Assembly: GCF_003933745.1 (NCBI RefSeq) | Contig: NZ_RSEB01000001.1 | Span: 186,001-250,000, forward strand | DNA from: Glycomyces terrestris | GTDB lineage: Bacteria > Actinomycetota > Actinomycetes > Mycobacteriales > Micromonosporaceae | Direction: 5' to 3' | DNA: 64,000 bases | Notes under the pieces: generated by a model | What the model was told of the DNA's origin: nothing | Seen by the model: the letters and a program-made list of their open reading frames with translations, nothing else | Databases searched by the model: none | Shown: positions 15,975 to 24,835 of the stretch, piece after piece | Layout of the letters: the number at the start of each line of letters is the position of its first letter | Numbering within the stretch: the first letter of the stretch is position 1 | Made by a program: the position numbers and the translations under genes

Positions 15975-17981
15975 ATGGCTTTGGAGTGGTTCCGGCGGTT
16001 GGTACCGCGGCAACGGAAGAGGGGGAGCGAGGACACTATCGTCGATGAACTTCCTGTTCTGGAGGACATCGCCTGGTACCGGCACGCCGACGAGGTCGAG
16101 TCGGCCTCGTTCTGGCGGATGGCTCGGCGACTTCCGCGACTGCTGCGACAGGCCCTGGGGACCGCATGGGCGGCATCCCCGGCGTGGACGGCGGCCGCGC
16201 TGATCCTGAATACGGTCGCGGGCATAGCGACGACGACGGCGCTTCTCGCGGTCTCGGACGCGACTGCGACACTGTTCGCCGCCCCACCCACCTGGGACCG
16301 CATCTTCGACGCGGGTCCGGCGCTGGTGCTCTTGGCGGTCGCGAGTGCAGCGCGATCCGGCCTCGGACTGGGCGCCGGGTATGCGCAGCAGCGACTCGAC
16401 CCGCTCGTCCTCAACCGCACCGAGCGCGAGTTCTACGAACTCGTCACGGCCGTGCCGCGGGCCGCGTTCGACGACGACCAGTTCGCCGACCGGCTCAAAG
16501 GCGCCAAGGACCGCGGGTCCCGTGCGGTGGTGGACCTGGTCGGTGACGTCGTCGATCTGGTGACCGCAGCGGTCACGGTCGCCGCGGTCGCGGTTGCCCT
16601 CACCATCATCCAGCCGGTGCTCGTGCCACTCCTGTTCGCTGCGGCGCTGCCGACCGGGTGGGCCGCCGTCCGTTCAGCGCGGCTCATGTACGTCTCGAAC
16701 CGGTCGCGCGTCTCGCGCCGGCGCCGCCTGTGGATGGTCGAGGTGCTCATGGACACCCGCTGGGCCGCCGACGACCTTCGCTACCACGAGGCAGGACCGT
16801 GGCTGCGCGGCCAGCACCGGGCGATGGTCGATGCCGAGACACAGGCCGATTTCGACATAATCCGGTCGCAGACGGTCACCCGCGCGACCGGGCAGATCCT
16901 CTCAGGACTTGCCGTCGCTGCCGTGTACGGCGTGCTCTTGTGGCTCCTGGCAACCGGTACCGTCCCACTCGCGGTGGCGGCGGCCGCGGTTGTCGCGCTC
17001 GGCCAGGGATCGGCGGCAATGGCGAACCTCCTCGTCGCGGTCAACACGGTGTACGAGGACGGCCTCTACGCCGCCGACCGGCACGAGTTCGACACCCTGG
17101 CGGCCGATCGAATCGCAGCCCAACCGCACATCGCCGCTCCCGCGAAGGACCCTGGGCCGCTGCCGGTACCAGAGATCATCGAGGTGGTAGACGTGTCCTT
17201 CCGGTACCCAGGCAAGGACACCGAGGCGCTGACAGGCGTCTCCCTGACGATCCGCCGCGGCGAGACGATCGCGCTCGTGGGCGAGAACGGGTCGGGGAAG
17301 ACCACCCTCGCCAAGCTCCTGTCGGGCTTGTACCCGCCCACGAGTGGTCGAATCCTCTGGGATGGGGTCGACATCACCCGTATCGACCCGGGCCGGTGGC
17401 GGCCGCACGTGGCCGTGATCGCGCAGCAGGTGCAGCGGTGGCCGTTCACCGCCGAGCTGTCGGTGCGCCTGGGCCGCTCGCACGAGCCCGCGAACCCTGG
17501 CCGCCTGAGGTCAGCGGCACGCGACGCGGGGGCCCTGGCCATGATCGAGGGGTTCGACAACGGCTGGCAGCAACTGTTGGACGCCGAGTACCGCGGCGGC
17601 ACCGACCTGTCCGGTGGTCAATGGCAACGGCTCTCATCCGCCCGCGGTCTCTACCGCGACCACGATGGCCTCCTGCTCGCCGACGAACCGTCCGCCGCAC
17701 TCGACGCCCGCGCTGAAGCGGCTCTATTCGACACCCTCCGCGCCCGCGCGGGGCGGGCCGCAACAGTCCTGATTTCGCACCGGCTCCAAGGGGTGGTGCA
17801 TGCCGACCAGATCGCGGTCCTAGAGGAAGGGAAGCTCACCGAGCTCGGCACGCATGTCGACCTGGTGGCCAATCACGGCACGTACTCCGAGCTGTGGGCG
17901 CTGCAGGCCCGCTCGTATGCAGCGTTATCCGCACCTGGACGCTGCGGCCGTGACTCACCCACGACCCCGCTGTGGACATGA
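15975..17981 (+). CDS. Exporter-type ABC protein (fused membrane and ATPase domains)
   Basis: 668 aa half-transporter. Hydrophobic segments lie at residues ~70-95, 110-130, 190-235 and 300-350. The ATPase domain has Walker A GENGSGKTT (~436), signature LSGGQWQR (~545), Walker B GLLLADEP (~563) and the H-loop VLISHRL. The long polar N-terminus (about 60 residues) is unusual. The fold is that of peptide/lipid exporters; homologues occur in actinobacterial peptide loci. The gene starts a block of lower GC than its surroundings that also encodes a helical-hairpin protein and a toxin-like fusion, so it may export one of them. The only direct evidence is proximity: it ends 69 bases before the small gene. 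Confidence 0.87.
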   Translation: MALEWFRRLVPRQRKRGSEDTIVDELPVLEDIAWYRHADEVESASFWRMARRLPRLLRQALGTAWAASPAWTAAALILNTVAGIATTTALLAVSDATATLFAAPPTWDRIFDAGPALVLLAVASAARSGLGLGAGYAQQRLDPLVLNRTEREFYELVTAVPRAAFDDDQFADRLKGAKDRGSRAVVDLVGDVVDLVTAAVTVAAVAVALTIIQPVLVPLLFAAALPTGWAAVRSARLMYVSNRSRVSRRRRLWMVEVLMDTRWAADDLRYHEAGPWLRGQHRAMVDAETQADFDIIRSQTVTRATGQILSGLAVAAVYGVLLWLLATGTVPLAVAAAAVVALGQGSAAMANLLVAVNTVYEDGLYAADRHEFDTLAADRIAAQPHIAAPAKDPGPLPVPEIIEVVDVSFRYPGKDTEALTGVSLTIRRGETIALVGENGSGKTTLAKLLSGLYPPTSGRILWDGVDITRIDPGRWRPHVAVIAQQVQRWPFTAELSVRLGRSHEPANPGRLRSAARDAGALAMIEGFDNGWQQLLDAEYRGGTDLSGGQWQRLSSARGLYRDHDGLLLADEPSAALDARAEAALFDTLRARAGRAATVLISHRLQGVVHADQIAVLEEGKLTELGTHVDLVANHGTYSELWALQARSYAALSAPGRCGRDSPTTPLWT

Positions 17982-18050
17982 CGCCGCTACCGTTGAACTA
18001 CCCGTTCTGCGGGAGGCACTGACCCTCGAACCAGTGAAGGACGAACGCTC

Positions 18051-18311
18051 ATGGCGAGTACTGCCGAGATCAAAGCGCAGATCCAATCGGCGATCGAGCA
18101 AGCGAATGAAGCCATCGGGCAGATCGGTGCAGCGCAGCAGCAGATCGAGACCGCCGTCGGGACCGGCGCCGCCGCCACGCAGGACACCTCGAGCGCGCTC
18201 CCCGGCGAAGCGCTGGGACAGTGGCAGCAGGCCAAGGAACGGCTCGAGGAGGCCGTCAATCTGGCTCTCGCCGCGAACACCGCCTTCGAGCAGTACGCCA
18301 ACTCGATCTGA
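18051..18311 (+). CDS. Stand-alone helical-hairpin partner protein
   Basis: 86 aa. Two long amphipathic helices (AEIKAQIQSAIEQANEAIGQ... and LGQWQQAKERLEEAVNLALA) are joined by a Gly/Ala/Thr/Ser loop. It has no signal peptide or membrane segment. The layout matches the first ~95 residues of the toxin-like protein at 18542: helix, QLE motif, Ser/Thr/Ala-rich loop, helix, Y at the end. The two could form a heterodimer in the manner of EsxA/EsxB, although there is no WXG motif. Similar helical units precede actinobacterial deaminase toxins. GAAGGA lies upstream of the ATG. Confidence 0.75.
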   Translation: MASTAEIKAQIQSAIEQANEAIGQIGAAQQQIETAVGTGAAATQDTSSALPGEALGQWQQAKERLEEAVNLALAANTAFEQYANSI

Positions 18312-18541
18312 CAGGCAGCAAGCGTGCGGACCGGCCGGAGGCGACACCGCTGCCGGTCGGTCTCCACCTGGACTTCATTGCCCGGACCAAGAGCGACTTC
18401 CTACGTACGACGCTCTAGACGTCGACGAACCCACTGACTGTCCGCTTCGGGCACGGAGGTTGACACATTCGGGGACCTCACATCACGGGTCGTTTCGGTA
18501 CGATTGGGCGGCAGCCGTCCCCTATGCTCTTTGGAGCCGCC

Positions 18542-19312
18542 GTGTCGCTGCTGAGTGATTTGATTGCCGAGTTGTCCTCGCTGATCGAACGCAGTCGCGA
18601 GTCAAGCGCGAGGGTGACCGGTGCCGGCAACCAGCTGGAGCAGGTGTTCACGGCGGTCAAGGAGTCGACCACCGGCTCGAACAGCGCTGCGGCCGCCGAC
18701 GGATTGGGACACCTCCGGCACGCGCTCCAAAAGATCGACGAAGCTCATGGCCTGCTCAGTGCAGGCGCGGAGCGCTTTCAGGAGTACATCAGCGTCCTGC
18801 GCGGCGGGTCCGGTCCCGGGGCAGTGGTCGCACCTCGAGCGCGCCCGCCGTTAGGGACTGGTGCGGCGCGATCGGAAAGCAAGGTCCGCGGGCCCGCCCG
18901 GACGACGATCCTTCCGCCGACTCCCGGTCGCCACCGGCTTACGCGGATCGGGCGCAAGTCCCTCGCGAAAGGTGAGAACACCGTCATCTTGCCCCATGTG
19001 GACGTCGAGGGCGACCTGGAAGCGATTCGCACCGGACGAGCGCCGTTCGATGCCGCCACCGGCCGTTACGCAGTCAATGGCCGCACGTGGGCGGTCAAGG
19101 GGAACGGGAGAGCGTTCCCCGTCTCAGGCCCCGGCCTGGTGGAGCTGACTCGTCCGCAGTTCAAAGCCTTGATGAGTCTCAACGATGCGCAGGAGCCGAT
19201 CGGTGTCTGGCCGAAGAACTATCTCCGCGACCAGAACATCTCCGCAGCGGATTGGGACCGTGCTGCGGAGGTCTACCGGTACCATCCACGCCATAACCAA
19301 GGAGGGCCTTAG
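18542..19312 (+). CDS. Helical-hairpin/C-terminal toxin-like fusion, toxin domain unrecognised
   Basis: 256 aa from GTG 18542, six bases after GGAG; the ATG at 18524 has no ribosome-binding site. Residues 1-95 are a helical hairpin (MSLLSDLIAELSSLIERS, then GHLRHALQKIDEAHGLLSAG). Residues 95-155 are a Pro/Arg/Gly linker. Residues 155-256 form a compact domain: DGDLEAIRTG-like start, APFDAATGRYAVNGRTWAV, GRAFPVSGPGLVELTRPQFK, then a Trp/Tyr/Arg-rich end (VWPKNYLRDQN, EVYRYHPRHNQ). The order delivery helix, linker, small basic domain, followed immediately by a small acidic protein, is that of polymorphic toxins. Catalytic type unknown; the C-terminal Arg/His/Tyr cluster would suit a nuclease, which is inference. 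Confidence 0.72.
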   Translation: MSLLSDLIAELSSLIERSRESSARVTGAGNQLEQVFTAVKESTTGSNSAAAADGLGHLRHALQKIDEAHGLLSAGAERFQEYISVLRGGSGPGAVVAPRARPPLGTGAARSESKVRGPARTTILPPTPGRHRLTRIGRKSLAKGENTVILPHVDVEGDLEAIRTGRAPFDAATGRYAVNGRTWAVKGNGRAFPVSGPGLVELTRPQFKALMSLNDAQEPIGVWPKNYLRDQNISAADWDRAAEVYRYHPRHNQGGP

Positions 19313-19833
19313 TGGACTACTCGATCAACTTCGCCTCATCCGTGCCCCCCGCACGGCTCAAAGCGCTGGTCCTCGCCCGATGGCCCCTAGACGCCGAAGC
19401 GGTCTTCGCAGGCACGTCCGAATCGTTTGAAGAACATGAAGGTCCACACCATATCGTATCGATCCAGTCGGGGCTGCATCCGGGGTCGGCCTTCGATACC
19501 GAGCTTTCCGCAGGCGAGGCGTTCGCCGATGTGATCGGCGGCCTCACCGAACTCCACTTGGCAACGGTGCTGTGCAAGGCATTGGAGACACAAGCGCTCA
19601 TTCCCGACGACGGGCGGGCGGACTCGACGTGGATGCTGGTCACCGAAGACGGCTGGCACGGCCGGGTCGTCGTCGATGACGACGCCATCGATGACGGCAT
19701 CCTGATCATCGATCATGCACTCCAGCCCGTTCCAACCGCACCCGATCTCCGCGTCCAAGAGCCTCCAGAGTGGGAGCGGGGCTGGTACGACGACGGCGTC
19801 GTCCCCTCCGCCGGTTATCTTGACGCCGACTGA
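19312..19833 (+). CDS. Probable cognate immunity protein
   Basis: 173 aa, strongly acidic (many Asp/Glu, ending SAGYLDAD), soluble, no signal peptide. The GTG start overlaps the upstream stop by one base and has GGAGGG five bases before it, so it is tightly coupled to the toxin-like gene. Position, size and opposite charge fit an immunity protein. No family was recognised; an internal IIDHALQPV and repeated DDD/DDG segments stand out. Confidence 0.7.
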   Translation: MDYSINFASSVPPARLKALVLARWPLDAEAVFAGTSESFEEHEGPHHIVSIQSGLHPGSAFDTELSAGEAFADVIGGLTELHLATVLCKALETQALIPDDGRADSTWMLVTEDGWHGRVVVDDDAIDDGILIIDHALQPVPTAPDLRVQEPPEWERGWYDDGVVPSAGYLDAD

Positions 19834-20054
19834 CTCTCCCGCTCAACAACGCTCCTGAAGCCCGTCTCACGGGTGCATGGTCCTGCCGGCCCGGCCGTCT
19901 CCCTCTCCGACCGCCCCAGTGGACCCAGTGCTGAGAGATCCGTGCATATCCTTGACGGCACCCGATGCGGTCCATCGCCGGGCCGCCCCCTCTTCCGCTC
20001 GATCCGGCGTGCCAGTCCGATCCCTACTAGTTCACGACAGGTCTCTGGGACTCG

Positions 20055-20834
20055 ATGCCATCGACGAACGACGCGGCGCCATCCGATGAGGGCCCACTGC
20101 GGACACCGCCGTGTCCTGACTGCTCGGGCCTTGGCGCTTCGGTCATGCACTGTTCATGCACCGCAACCGGGACCCCTATCGTCACCGGATACGGCGACGA
20201 TCCCGGGAGCGCAGGTCCACTCCCCGAATGCAAACGCTGCCGAGGGACCGGTGTCCTCCAACTCCCCTGCCCCACGTGTACCGGCGCCGGCACGGCCCGC
20301 GCGCAGTTGGTGGTCACGGTCGTCAACATCGACACCGGCGCCGTCGCCTCCGAGACCATCCTGCCCGGTGTCCTGACGCCCGAGTGGATCCCGTCCGAAA
20401 CCGAGGGCATACCCCGGTGGGCGCTCCCGTTGTCTCCTGTCGTCGACCGCCTCGCCGCATCCGTCGGCGGTGCCGTGATCACCTCCCACGAGAACACCAA
20501 CGGCCTCGCCTGGTCCCTGGCCGTGCCCGGCGAGTGGAGTCCGGACCTGCCCGCCGAGACACGGCTCGCGCTGGAGGCCGGAGCGATCGCCAGGGCGCAG
20601 GCGCGCACCCGCCACCGCCACTTCTTCACCTCCACGGCCGCCGCGGGGCCCACGGGACCCGATGCGCGGCTCGCGTATCTCGCCGAGCTCGCCGACCTGC
20701 TGCATTTGGACTTGTGCTGCACCCGATCCCCGCTGCGAACACTGCACCGGAACCGGCCTGCGCGCGGGCGCCCACTGCCCGCAGTGCGGGCAGATCGGTC
20801 GCCTCCGCTTCGGCTATCCCCGGGCGCCGGGTGA
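20055..20834 (+). pseudogene. DnaJ-type zinc-ribbon protein gene with a frameshift and lost 3' end
   Basis: The frame from ATG 20055 encodes three CxxCxGxG-type knuckles near the N-terminus (CPDCSGLG, CKRCRGTG, CPTCTGAG), as in DnaJ and related scaffolds. A middle domain of about 130 residues follows. Near 20718-20724 one extra C shifts the frame: in the +1 frame a fourth and fifth knuckle follow (CEHCTGTGLRAG, CPQCGQIGRLRFGYP), whereas the original frame runs on to a TGA at 20834. The corrected frame has no nearby stop and enters the duplicated nhaA-side sequence at 20849, so the true 3' end is missing. Probably non-functional. Confidence 0.7.
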
Positions 20835-20848
20835 ACCGCGTACGCGAT

Positions 20849-21099
20849 CCGCAAGGCGCGCCGTAGGAAAACCGTCAAGAATCCGCCGATGCCCTGCGGT
20901 GGCGGATCGGTCAGGCGTCGGAGCGCCTGCGCGGTGCGGTGGTCGCGACGATCGCCGCGCCGATGAGCGCCGCCGCCACCGATCCGACGAGCACGCCGAT
21001 CTTGGCCTCGTCGGTCAGCAGCGCCGCGTCACCGCTGTGGAAGGCGAGCTCGGTGATGAACAGCGCGACGGTGAACCCGATGCCCGCGACCGCCGCGAT
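20849..21099. repeat. 251-bp repeat, copy 1 (nhaA 3' end and terminator)
   Basis: Matches 61853-62103 in the same orientation, offset 41,004 bases, with roughly nine mismatches by eye. It covers the last ~63 codons of nhaA and its terminator. Homology starts right where the zinc-ribbon gene is cut off. Confidence 0.9.
20881..20907 (-). terminator. Terminator of nhaA
   Basis: Stem ATCCGCC/GGCGGAT with a 13-base loop, just after the nhaA stop. The second copy of this region (61885-61911) keeps the stem through paired base changes, which supports it as a functional structure. Confidence 0.75.
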
Positions 21100-22269
21100 G
21101 CCGGTCAGCAGCGGCCAGCCGGTGCCCTCGGGCAGGCGCCCGGCGCCGGTCTTGACCGCGATCCAGGTGGCGGCGGTGATCCCGATCGTCTTGCCCGCGA
21201 CCAGGCCCACCACGATGCCGAGAGTGAGCGCCGAGGTCGCGGCGGTGGCGAGGAGGTCGCCGGAGAGGGCCACGCCGGCGTTGGCGAGGGCGAACAGCGG
21301 CAGCACCACGAACGAGGAGAACGGGTGGTGCTCATGCTGGAGGCGGTGCGTCGGCGGCTGGGCGTCGCGGGTGAGCCGGACCAGCTGCTCGGTCTCCTCC
21401 ACCGTCAGGCCCTGCTTGGCGAGCTCCTGCGCCTTGGCATGGGCCGCATCGGGGTCCAGCAGCGGCTTGGCGGAGATGATCAGTCCCATGGCGACGCCGG
21501 CGACGGTGGCGTGGATGCCCGATTCGAGCGTGGCCAGCCACAGGGCGACGCCGACGACCAGGTAGACCGGGCCGGACCAGACGTTGAGCACGCGCAGCCC
21601 GATCGCCACCGCGAGGATCACGCCGGCGGCGGCGAGCCAGGGCATGGACAGGTCGTCGGTGTAGAACACCGCGATGACGGCGATCGCGCCGAGGTCGTCC
21701 ACGATCGCCAGCGTCAGTAGGAACACCTTCGCGGCCGAGGGGATGCGGGACCCGAACAGGGCGAGGACGCCCACGGCGAAGGCGATGTCGGTCGCCATGG
21801 GGATGCCCCAGCCGCCGGCGCCCGGCCCGCCCGCGTTGAACGCGGCGAAGATCAGGGCGGGCACGGCCATCCCGCCGACCGCGCCGGCCACCGGGGCGAC
21901 CGCGTTGCGCACCTGCCGCAGCTCGCCGGAGACGATCTCGGACTTGATCTCCATGCCGACCACGAAGAAGAAGACCGCCATCAGGCCGTCGTTGATCCAC
22001 TCGCGCAGCGAGTGGTGGAGTTCGAAGCCGCCGACATGGATCGAGACGTCCAGGCCCCACACCCCCTCGTAGGAGGCCGCCCAGGGCGAGTTCGCCCACA
22101 GCATCGCCGCCACCGCGCAGACGACGAGGACGACGCCGGCGGCGGGCTCGATCTTGAGGAACTCCGCCGCGGGGCGCCCCACATAGCGGGCGAGCGGCTT
22201 GCGCGAGTACAGGAACGTGGGCTGGGAGCGCCAGATCGGGGACTTCCAGGGCTCAGGCGAGGTGGGCAC
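20911..22269 (-). CDS. nhaA: Na+/H+ antiporter NhaA
   Basis: 452 aa integral membrane antiporter that exchanges cytoplasmic Na+ for external H+. The catalytic aspartate pair is at residues ~191-192 in LAIVDDLGAI; GWGIPMATDIAFAVG and the C-terminal GIGFTVALFITELAF helices are conserved. About 12 hydrophobic segments are present. The central hydrophilic loop (residues ~265-305, KQGLTVEETEQLVRL) is longer than in E. coli NhaA but usual for actinobacteria. It has its own terminator. The last 63 codons exist a second time near 62 kb in rearranged form. Confidence 0.96.
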   Translation of the reverse strand: MPTSPEPWKSPIWRSQPTFLYSRKPLARYVGRPAAEFLKIEPAAGVVLVVCAVAAMLWANSPWAASYEGVWGLDVSIHVGGFELHHSLREWINDGLMAVFFFVVGMEIKSEIVSGELRQVRNAVAPVAGAVGGMAVPALIFAAFNAGGPGAGGWGIPMATDIAFAVGVLALFGSRIPSAAKVFLLTLAIVDDLGAIAVIAVFYTDDLSMPWLAAAGVILAVAIGLRVLNVWSGPVYLVVGVALWLATLESGIHATVAGVAMGLIISAKPLLDPDAAHAKAQELAKQGLTVEETEQLVRLTRDAQPPTHRLQHEHHPFSSFVVLPLFALANAGVALSGDLLATAATSALTLGIVVGLVAGKTIGITAATWIAVKTGAGRLPEGTGWPLLTGIAAVAGIGFTVALFITELAFHSGDAALLTDEAKIGVLVGSVAAALIGAAIVATTAPRRRSDA

Positions 22270-22446
22270 GGGGACGGGCTCCGAACGGGTCGACGACAGG
22301 ACTCGCCGACCAGACTTCCCGGCACACCCTCCGCTACCTTACCGCAGGCACATTGCGCCTCAGCATCACGCGGCGTCCGCGGCGCGCACCCGGCCGGGGC
22401 GTCGGAGCCTGGAGCACCGGCCCGAGGTCGCGACGCGGGACGAGGC

Positions 22447-23196
22447 TCAGGCGCGTGCGATGGTGATGATCGAGCGGGACTCGCCTTCGCGGAAGGCGTC
22501 CTTCGCCCACGTGCCGTAGCGCTCCTCGACGGTGAACCCCGCGGCGGCGAGCAGTCCGTCGAGTCGCTCCACCGGCGTGAAGCGCAGGGCCCCGGAGGCG
22601 GTGAGGGGTCGGTCCCAGTGCGGTCCGGCGAAGACCGTGGACACGGCGACCACGCCGTGCTCGTCGGGCTCGCTCGCCTCGTGGTGGACGCGCAGCCGCG
22701 CGCCGGCCGGATCGGTGACCTCGTACGGGTGGTCGGGGTTCCAGTCGCGCCATTCCCGGCACACCGGGTTGCGCGTGTCGAACGCGAAGCGCCCGCCGCC
22801 GGCCAGGGCGCGGCGGACCGCGACGAGCGAGTCGTGGACCGCCGCGTCGTCGAGCAGGAACTGGAACGCGTTGCCGCCCATGACCGCCAGGTCGAACTCG
22901 CCGTCCCAGGGCGCTGCCGCGGCAGTCGCGAGGAGCCATTCGGCCGCGTCGCTCCCCCGGGCCTGGTCGAGCATGGCCGGGTCGGGATCGAGCCCGGCCA
23001 GGCGCCCGGTGTGCCCCTCGCTCCGGGCCCGCCGCAGCAGGGTCCCGGTGCCGCAGCCGACGTCGAGCACCCGCTCGGCGGCCATGACCAGATCGAGATA
23101 GAACGCGTCACCGGGGCCCCAGGGATTGAGGCGGTCGTAGAGGACGGCGTCGAGCGTGGCCCCGTCCAGGTTCGCGGGATCGTAGGCAGGCGTCAC
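22447..23196 (-). CDS. Class I SAM-dependent methyltransferase
   Basis: 249 aa from GTG 23196; a second GTG at 23223 is in frame and possible. Motif I is VLDVGCGTGTLLRRA, the acidic ribose-binding residue is in LAGLDPDPAML, and motif III region is FDLAVMGGNAFQFL. The C-terminal half resembles the Methyltransf_25 proteins that act on small molecules. It stands alone between nhaA and the anchored-repeat ABC operon, whose last gene ends 42 bases upstream, so it may be read through from that operon. Substrate unknown. Confidence 0.88.
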   Translation of the reverse strand: MTPAYDPANLDGATLDAVLYDRLNPWGPGDAFYLDLVMAAERVLDVGCGTGTLLRRARSEGHTGRLAGLDPDPAMLDQARGSDAAEWLLATAAAAPWDGEFDLAVMGGNAFQFLLDDAAVHDSLVAVRRALAGGGRFAFDTRNPVCREWRDWNPDHPYEVTDPAGARLRVHHEASEPDEHGVVAVSTVFAGPHWDRPLTASGALRFTPVERLDGLLAAAGFTVEERYGTWAKDAFREGESRSIITIARA

Positions 23197-23237
23197 AGCA
23201 TGATCCTCGCGGGTCGTGGACACGTCGAGCAATCGGT

Positions 23238-24104
23238 TTACGGCGCTTGACCGTGCGCGGCCGCGCGGCGGCCCGCCCAGCGCGAGACCAGGCCGTGCCG
23301 GGGCGCGAACACCCAGGCCAGGAGGAACACCCCGGTGATCACCAGGACGATGAGGCCGCCGGCCGCGAGGTCGTAGTAGAAGGACGCGTACAGGCCCGCG
23401 ACGGCCCCGAACGCGGCCACCGCGCACCCGGCGACCACCATCGGCCCGAGCCGGTCGGTGACCAGGCGCGCCGCCGCCGCGGGCGTCACGAGCAGGGCCA
23501 GCACCAGGATGTTCCCGACCGCCTGCAACGAGATCACGATCGCCACGGTGACCATCACGTACAGGGCCATGTCGAGGGCGAGCACCGGCAGGCCCGCGGC
23601 GCGGGCGGTCTCCCGGTCGAGGCTCACCGCGATGAGCTGGCGGCGCAGCAGGAACGTCGCGAGCAGCAGGGCCGCCCCCACCGCGCCGACGAGGATCACG
23701 TCGGCGTCGCCGAGCGCGAGGATCTGGCCGAACAGGAACGAGGTCAGGTCGCCGGTGTAGGAGTCCTGGGTCGAGACGATCACGATGCCGAGGCCGAACG
23801 CCGCGGCCCAGAAGATCCCGATCACCGTGTCCTCCTTGAGCCGCCGGGTCTGGCTGATGAGGACGATCGCGAGGGCCGTCGCGATGCCCGCGGCGGCCCC
23901 GGACAGGGCCAGGTTGATGTGGAGGACGAAGCCGATCGCGACGCCGGGGAAGACCGCGTGCGCGACCGCGTCGCCGATGAAGGCCATGCCGCGCAGGACC
24001 ACGAACGCGCCCACCGCGACGCAGACGATCGCGGACATGACGGCGACCGCGAAGGCCCGCTGCATGAACACGTGCGACCAGGGTTCGGCCAGCCACTCGA
24101 TCAT
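23238..24104 (-). CDS. Metal ABC transporter permease, anchored-repeat type
   Basis: 288 aa of the ZnuB/MntB (ABC-3) family with about nine hydrophobic segments. Conserved landmarks are FVVLRGMAFIGDAVAHAVFPG near the N-terminus, ETARAAGLPV (the ATPase-coupling loop) and VGNILVLALLVTPAAAARL. It forms the channel for Zn2+ or Mn2+ with the ATP-binding subunit, whose stop it overlaps as ATGA. It is the last gene of a metal-uptake operon that also encodes surface-anchored proteins, the arrangement known as the anchored-repeat ABC system of actinobacteria. Confidence 0.93.
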   Translation of the reverse strand: MIEWLAEPWSHVFMQRAFAVAVMSAIVCVAVGAFVVLRGMAFIGDAVAHAVFPGVAIGFVLHINLALSGAAAGIATALAIVLISQTRRLKEDTVIGIFWAAAFGLGIVIVSTQDSYTGDLTSFLFGQILALGDADVILVGAVGAALLLATFLLRRQLIAVSLDRETARAAGLPVLALDMALYVMVTVAIVISLQAVGNILVLALLVTPAAAARLVTDRLGPMVVAGCAVAAFGAVAGLYASFYYDLAAGGLIVLVITGVFLLAWVFAPRHGLVSRWAGRRAAAHGQAP

Positions 24105-24835
24105 GCCGCGGCCTTCCCGGCCAGGAGCGCCTTGAGCTCGCCGGAGGCGGCGACGCCGAAGGCGCGCAGCCACAGGTCCGGGTCGGTCAGGGCCTCGGGC
24201 GGGCCGTCGGCGACCACCGTCCGGTTCAGCAGGCACAGGCGCGAGCAGGTGGCGCGGGCCTGGGCGAGGTCGTGGGTGGTCATGAGGACGGCGGTGCCTT
24301 CCTGGGCGAGTCGGGAGAGGAGTCCGGTGAGCAGTTCCTGCGTGGGGACGTCCACGCCGGTGAACGGCTCGTCGAGGAGCAGCAGGTTCGGGCGGCGGGC
24401 GAGCGCGCGGGCGACGAGGACCCGCTGGCGCTGGCCGCCGGAGAGTTCGCCGACGGGGCGCTTGGCGAGGTCGGTGAGGCCGACCCGGTCCAAGGCCTCG
24501 GCGGCGGCCTCCCGGTCCTCGCGGTTCGGGCCGAGCGGCCATTTGGTGCCGGTGCGGGCGTTGAGGACCGCTCCGGCGACGGTGATCGGGAAGTCCCACG
24601 TGAACTCGTGCTTCTGCGGGACGTAGCCGGGCCGGCCGAGGTCGTTCCGGATGGTGCCGCCGTCGGGTCTGACGAGGCCGAGGACGGCCCGCAGCAGCGT
24701 GGTCTTGCCCGCGCCGTTGGGCCCGATGAGGCCCACGGTCTCGCCGGGGGCGACCGCGAGGTCGATCCCGTCGAGCACGGGGCGGCCGCCGAGCGAGACC
24801 GTGAGGCCCTCGATGCGGAGGGGGTCAGACCGCAT
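24101..24835 (-). CDS. Metal ABC transporter ATP-binding protein, anchored-repeat type
   Basis: 244 aa ZnuC-like ATPase: Walker [14 protein letters not shown], signature LSGGQRQRVLVARAL, Walker B LLLLDEPFTGVD, H-loop MTTHDL. The Q-loop lies in GYVPQKHEF. It overlaps the surface-protein gene upstream by 11 bases and the permease downstream by four, so the whole set is translated as a unit. It energises import of zinc or manganese. Confidence 0.94.
   Translation of the reverse strand: MRSDPLRIEGLTVSLGGRPVLDGIDLAVAPGETVGLIGPNGAGKTTLLRAVLGLVRPDGGTIRNDLGRPGYVPQKHEFTWDFPITVAGAVLNARTGTKWPLGPNREDREAAAEALDRVGLTDLAKRPVGELSGGQRQRVLVARALARRPNLLLLDEPFTGVDVPTQELLTGLLSRLAQEGTAVLMTTHDLAQARATCSRLCLLNRTVVADGPPEALTDPDLWLRAFGVAASGELKALLAGKAAA

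Noticed and set aside
15582-16420. Minus-strand frames between the esterase and ABC genes
   Set aside because: They overlap the 5' end of the ABC gene, lack start signals and have Arg/Ser/Pro-rich shadow composition.
18312-18541. Promoter for the toxin-like gene from TTGACA near 18460
   Set aside because: The nearest -10-like sequence (TACGAT) is over 30 bases away, too far for a standard promoter, so I do not call it.
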